Assembly (NCBI GenBank): GCA_017305715.1
Contig: JAFKKG010000028.1
Location: 62,001 to 126,000, forward strand
Source: Hyphomicrobiales bacterium
GTDB taxonomy: Bacteria > Pseudomonadota > Alphaproteobacteria > Rhizobiales > Xanthobacteraceae
Length of the DNA stretch: 64,000 nucleotides
Direction: 5' to 3'
The translations under genes were made by a program, and so were the position numbers. How positions within the stretch are numbered: position 1 is the first letter of the stretch; the number at the start of each line of letters is the position of its first letter. This document shows positions 63,728 through 64,000 of this stretch, piece by piece. The notes under the pieces were generated by a model. The model saw only the letters and a list, made by a program, of their open reading frames with translations. It made no database searches and was not told the origin of the DNA.

Positions 63728-64000
63728 ATGCGCAGCGAAGACCTGCTCAAGTTTCCGTCGATGCCGGCCGCGGGGCCGAGCTATCCCGCCGGGCCCTATC
63801 GCTTCGTCAACCGCGAATTCCTCGTCATCACCTATGAGACCGATTCCGACCTGATCCGCGCCGGGTTGCCCGAGCCGCTGCAACCGATCGACCAACCGAT
63901 CGTGCATTATGAATGGATCAAGATGCCGGATAGCTCCGGCTTCGGCAGTTATACCGAATCCGGGCTCGTGATCCCGGCGCGCCTGCATGGCGAGGAGGTC
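63728..64000 (+). CDS. Acetoacetate decarboxylase family protein (3' end outside window)
   Basis: The first 91 residues are present and the frame is open at the edge. MRSEDLLKFPSMPAAGPSYPAGPYRFVNREFLVITYETD and IVHYEWIKMPDSSGFGSYTESGLVIPARLHGEEV match the start of acetoacetate decarboxylases; the Schiff-base lysine lies beyond the window. It splits acetoacetate into acetone and CO2. The neighbouring patatin-like gene is divergent and 225 bases away. Confidence 0.9.
   Translation, partial: MRSEDLLKFPSMPAAGPSYPAGPYRFVNREFLVITYETDSDLIRAGLPEPLQPIDQPIVHYEWIKMPDSSGFGSYTESGLVIPARLHGEEV

Overview
The window reads as chromosomal DNA of a high-GC alphaproteobacterium, most likely Bradyrhizobium or a close relative. 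That is inferred from the codon use, the many branched-chain amino acid type ABC binding proteins, an IalB-family protein, a PEPxxWA-CTERM protein, Irr/ICE-like iron boxes, and several dispersed palindromic repeats that I recognise from Bradyrhizobium and Rhodopseudomonas. No species can be assigned from the sequence alone.

Left edge (1-3 kb): the tail of a mobile-element-like helicase gene, a small unknown gene, an intact tRNA-Gln(CUG), about 1.7 kb of AT-richer, poorly coding DNA, and then a second broken copy of the first half of the tRNA. This is the footprint of an integrated element at a tRNA gene; no integrase lies inside the window.

3-17 kb: a spermidine-synthase-like methyltransferase-fold protein; a complete branched-chain amino acid type ABC transporter (binding protein, LivH, LivM, LivG, LivF); a frameshifted hypothetical gene; an arylsulfatase; an IalB-family protein; and an RND efflux pump with its adaptor, divergent from a MarR regulator.

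17.6-25.3 kb: an iron-uptake locus with a TonB-dependent siderophore receptor, a PKHD-type hydroxylase, ExbB, ExbD and TonB, preceded by an array of ICE-like boxes. A PEPxxWA-CTERM protein follows on the other strand, then a stretch of dispersed repeats.

26-31 kb: an orphan ABC binding protein, a small membrane protein, a site-2 protease-like protein, a divergent LysR/EamA pair, and a stand-alone cyclic-nucleotide-binding protein.

31-43 kb: a sugar or sugar-acid catabolic locus. Two SDR dehydrogenases, an IlvD/Edd dehydratase and a LacI regulator run leftward. A carbohydrate ABC transporter, a DenD-like dehydrogenase, KDG kinase and KDPG aldolase run rightward. Two near-identical operators, one in front of each arm, tie both to the LacI protein.

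43-50 kb: an acyl-CoA degradation cluster with a thiolase, a CaiB-type CoA-transferase, an acyl-CoA dehydrogenase, and a thiolase-like protein lacking the nucleophilic cysteine paired with a DUF35 protein (a candidate aldolase). Small proteins of the carboxymuconolactone decarboxylase and SnoaL-like families follow.

50-64 kb: an Hsp70-like protein, Tex, a glutaminase fused to STAS and cyclic-nucleotide domains, a TAXI-type TRAP transporter, a free biotin carrier, an IclR regulator, a carboxyltransferase with no biotin carboxylase nearby, a patatin-like protein and the start of an acetoacetate decarboxylase gene.
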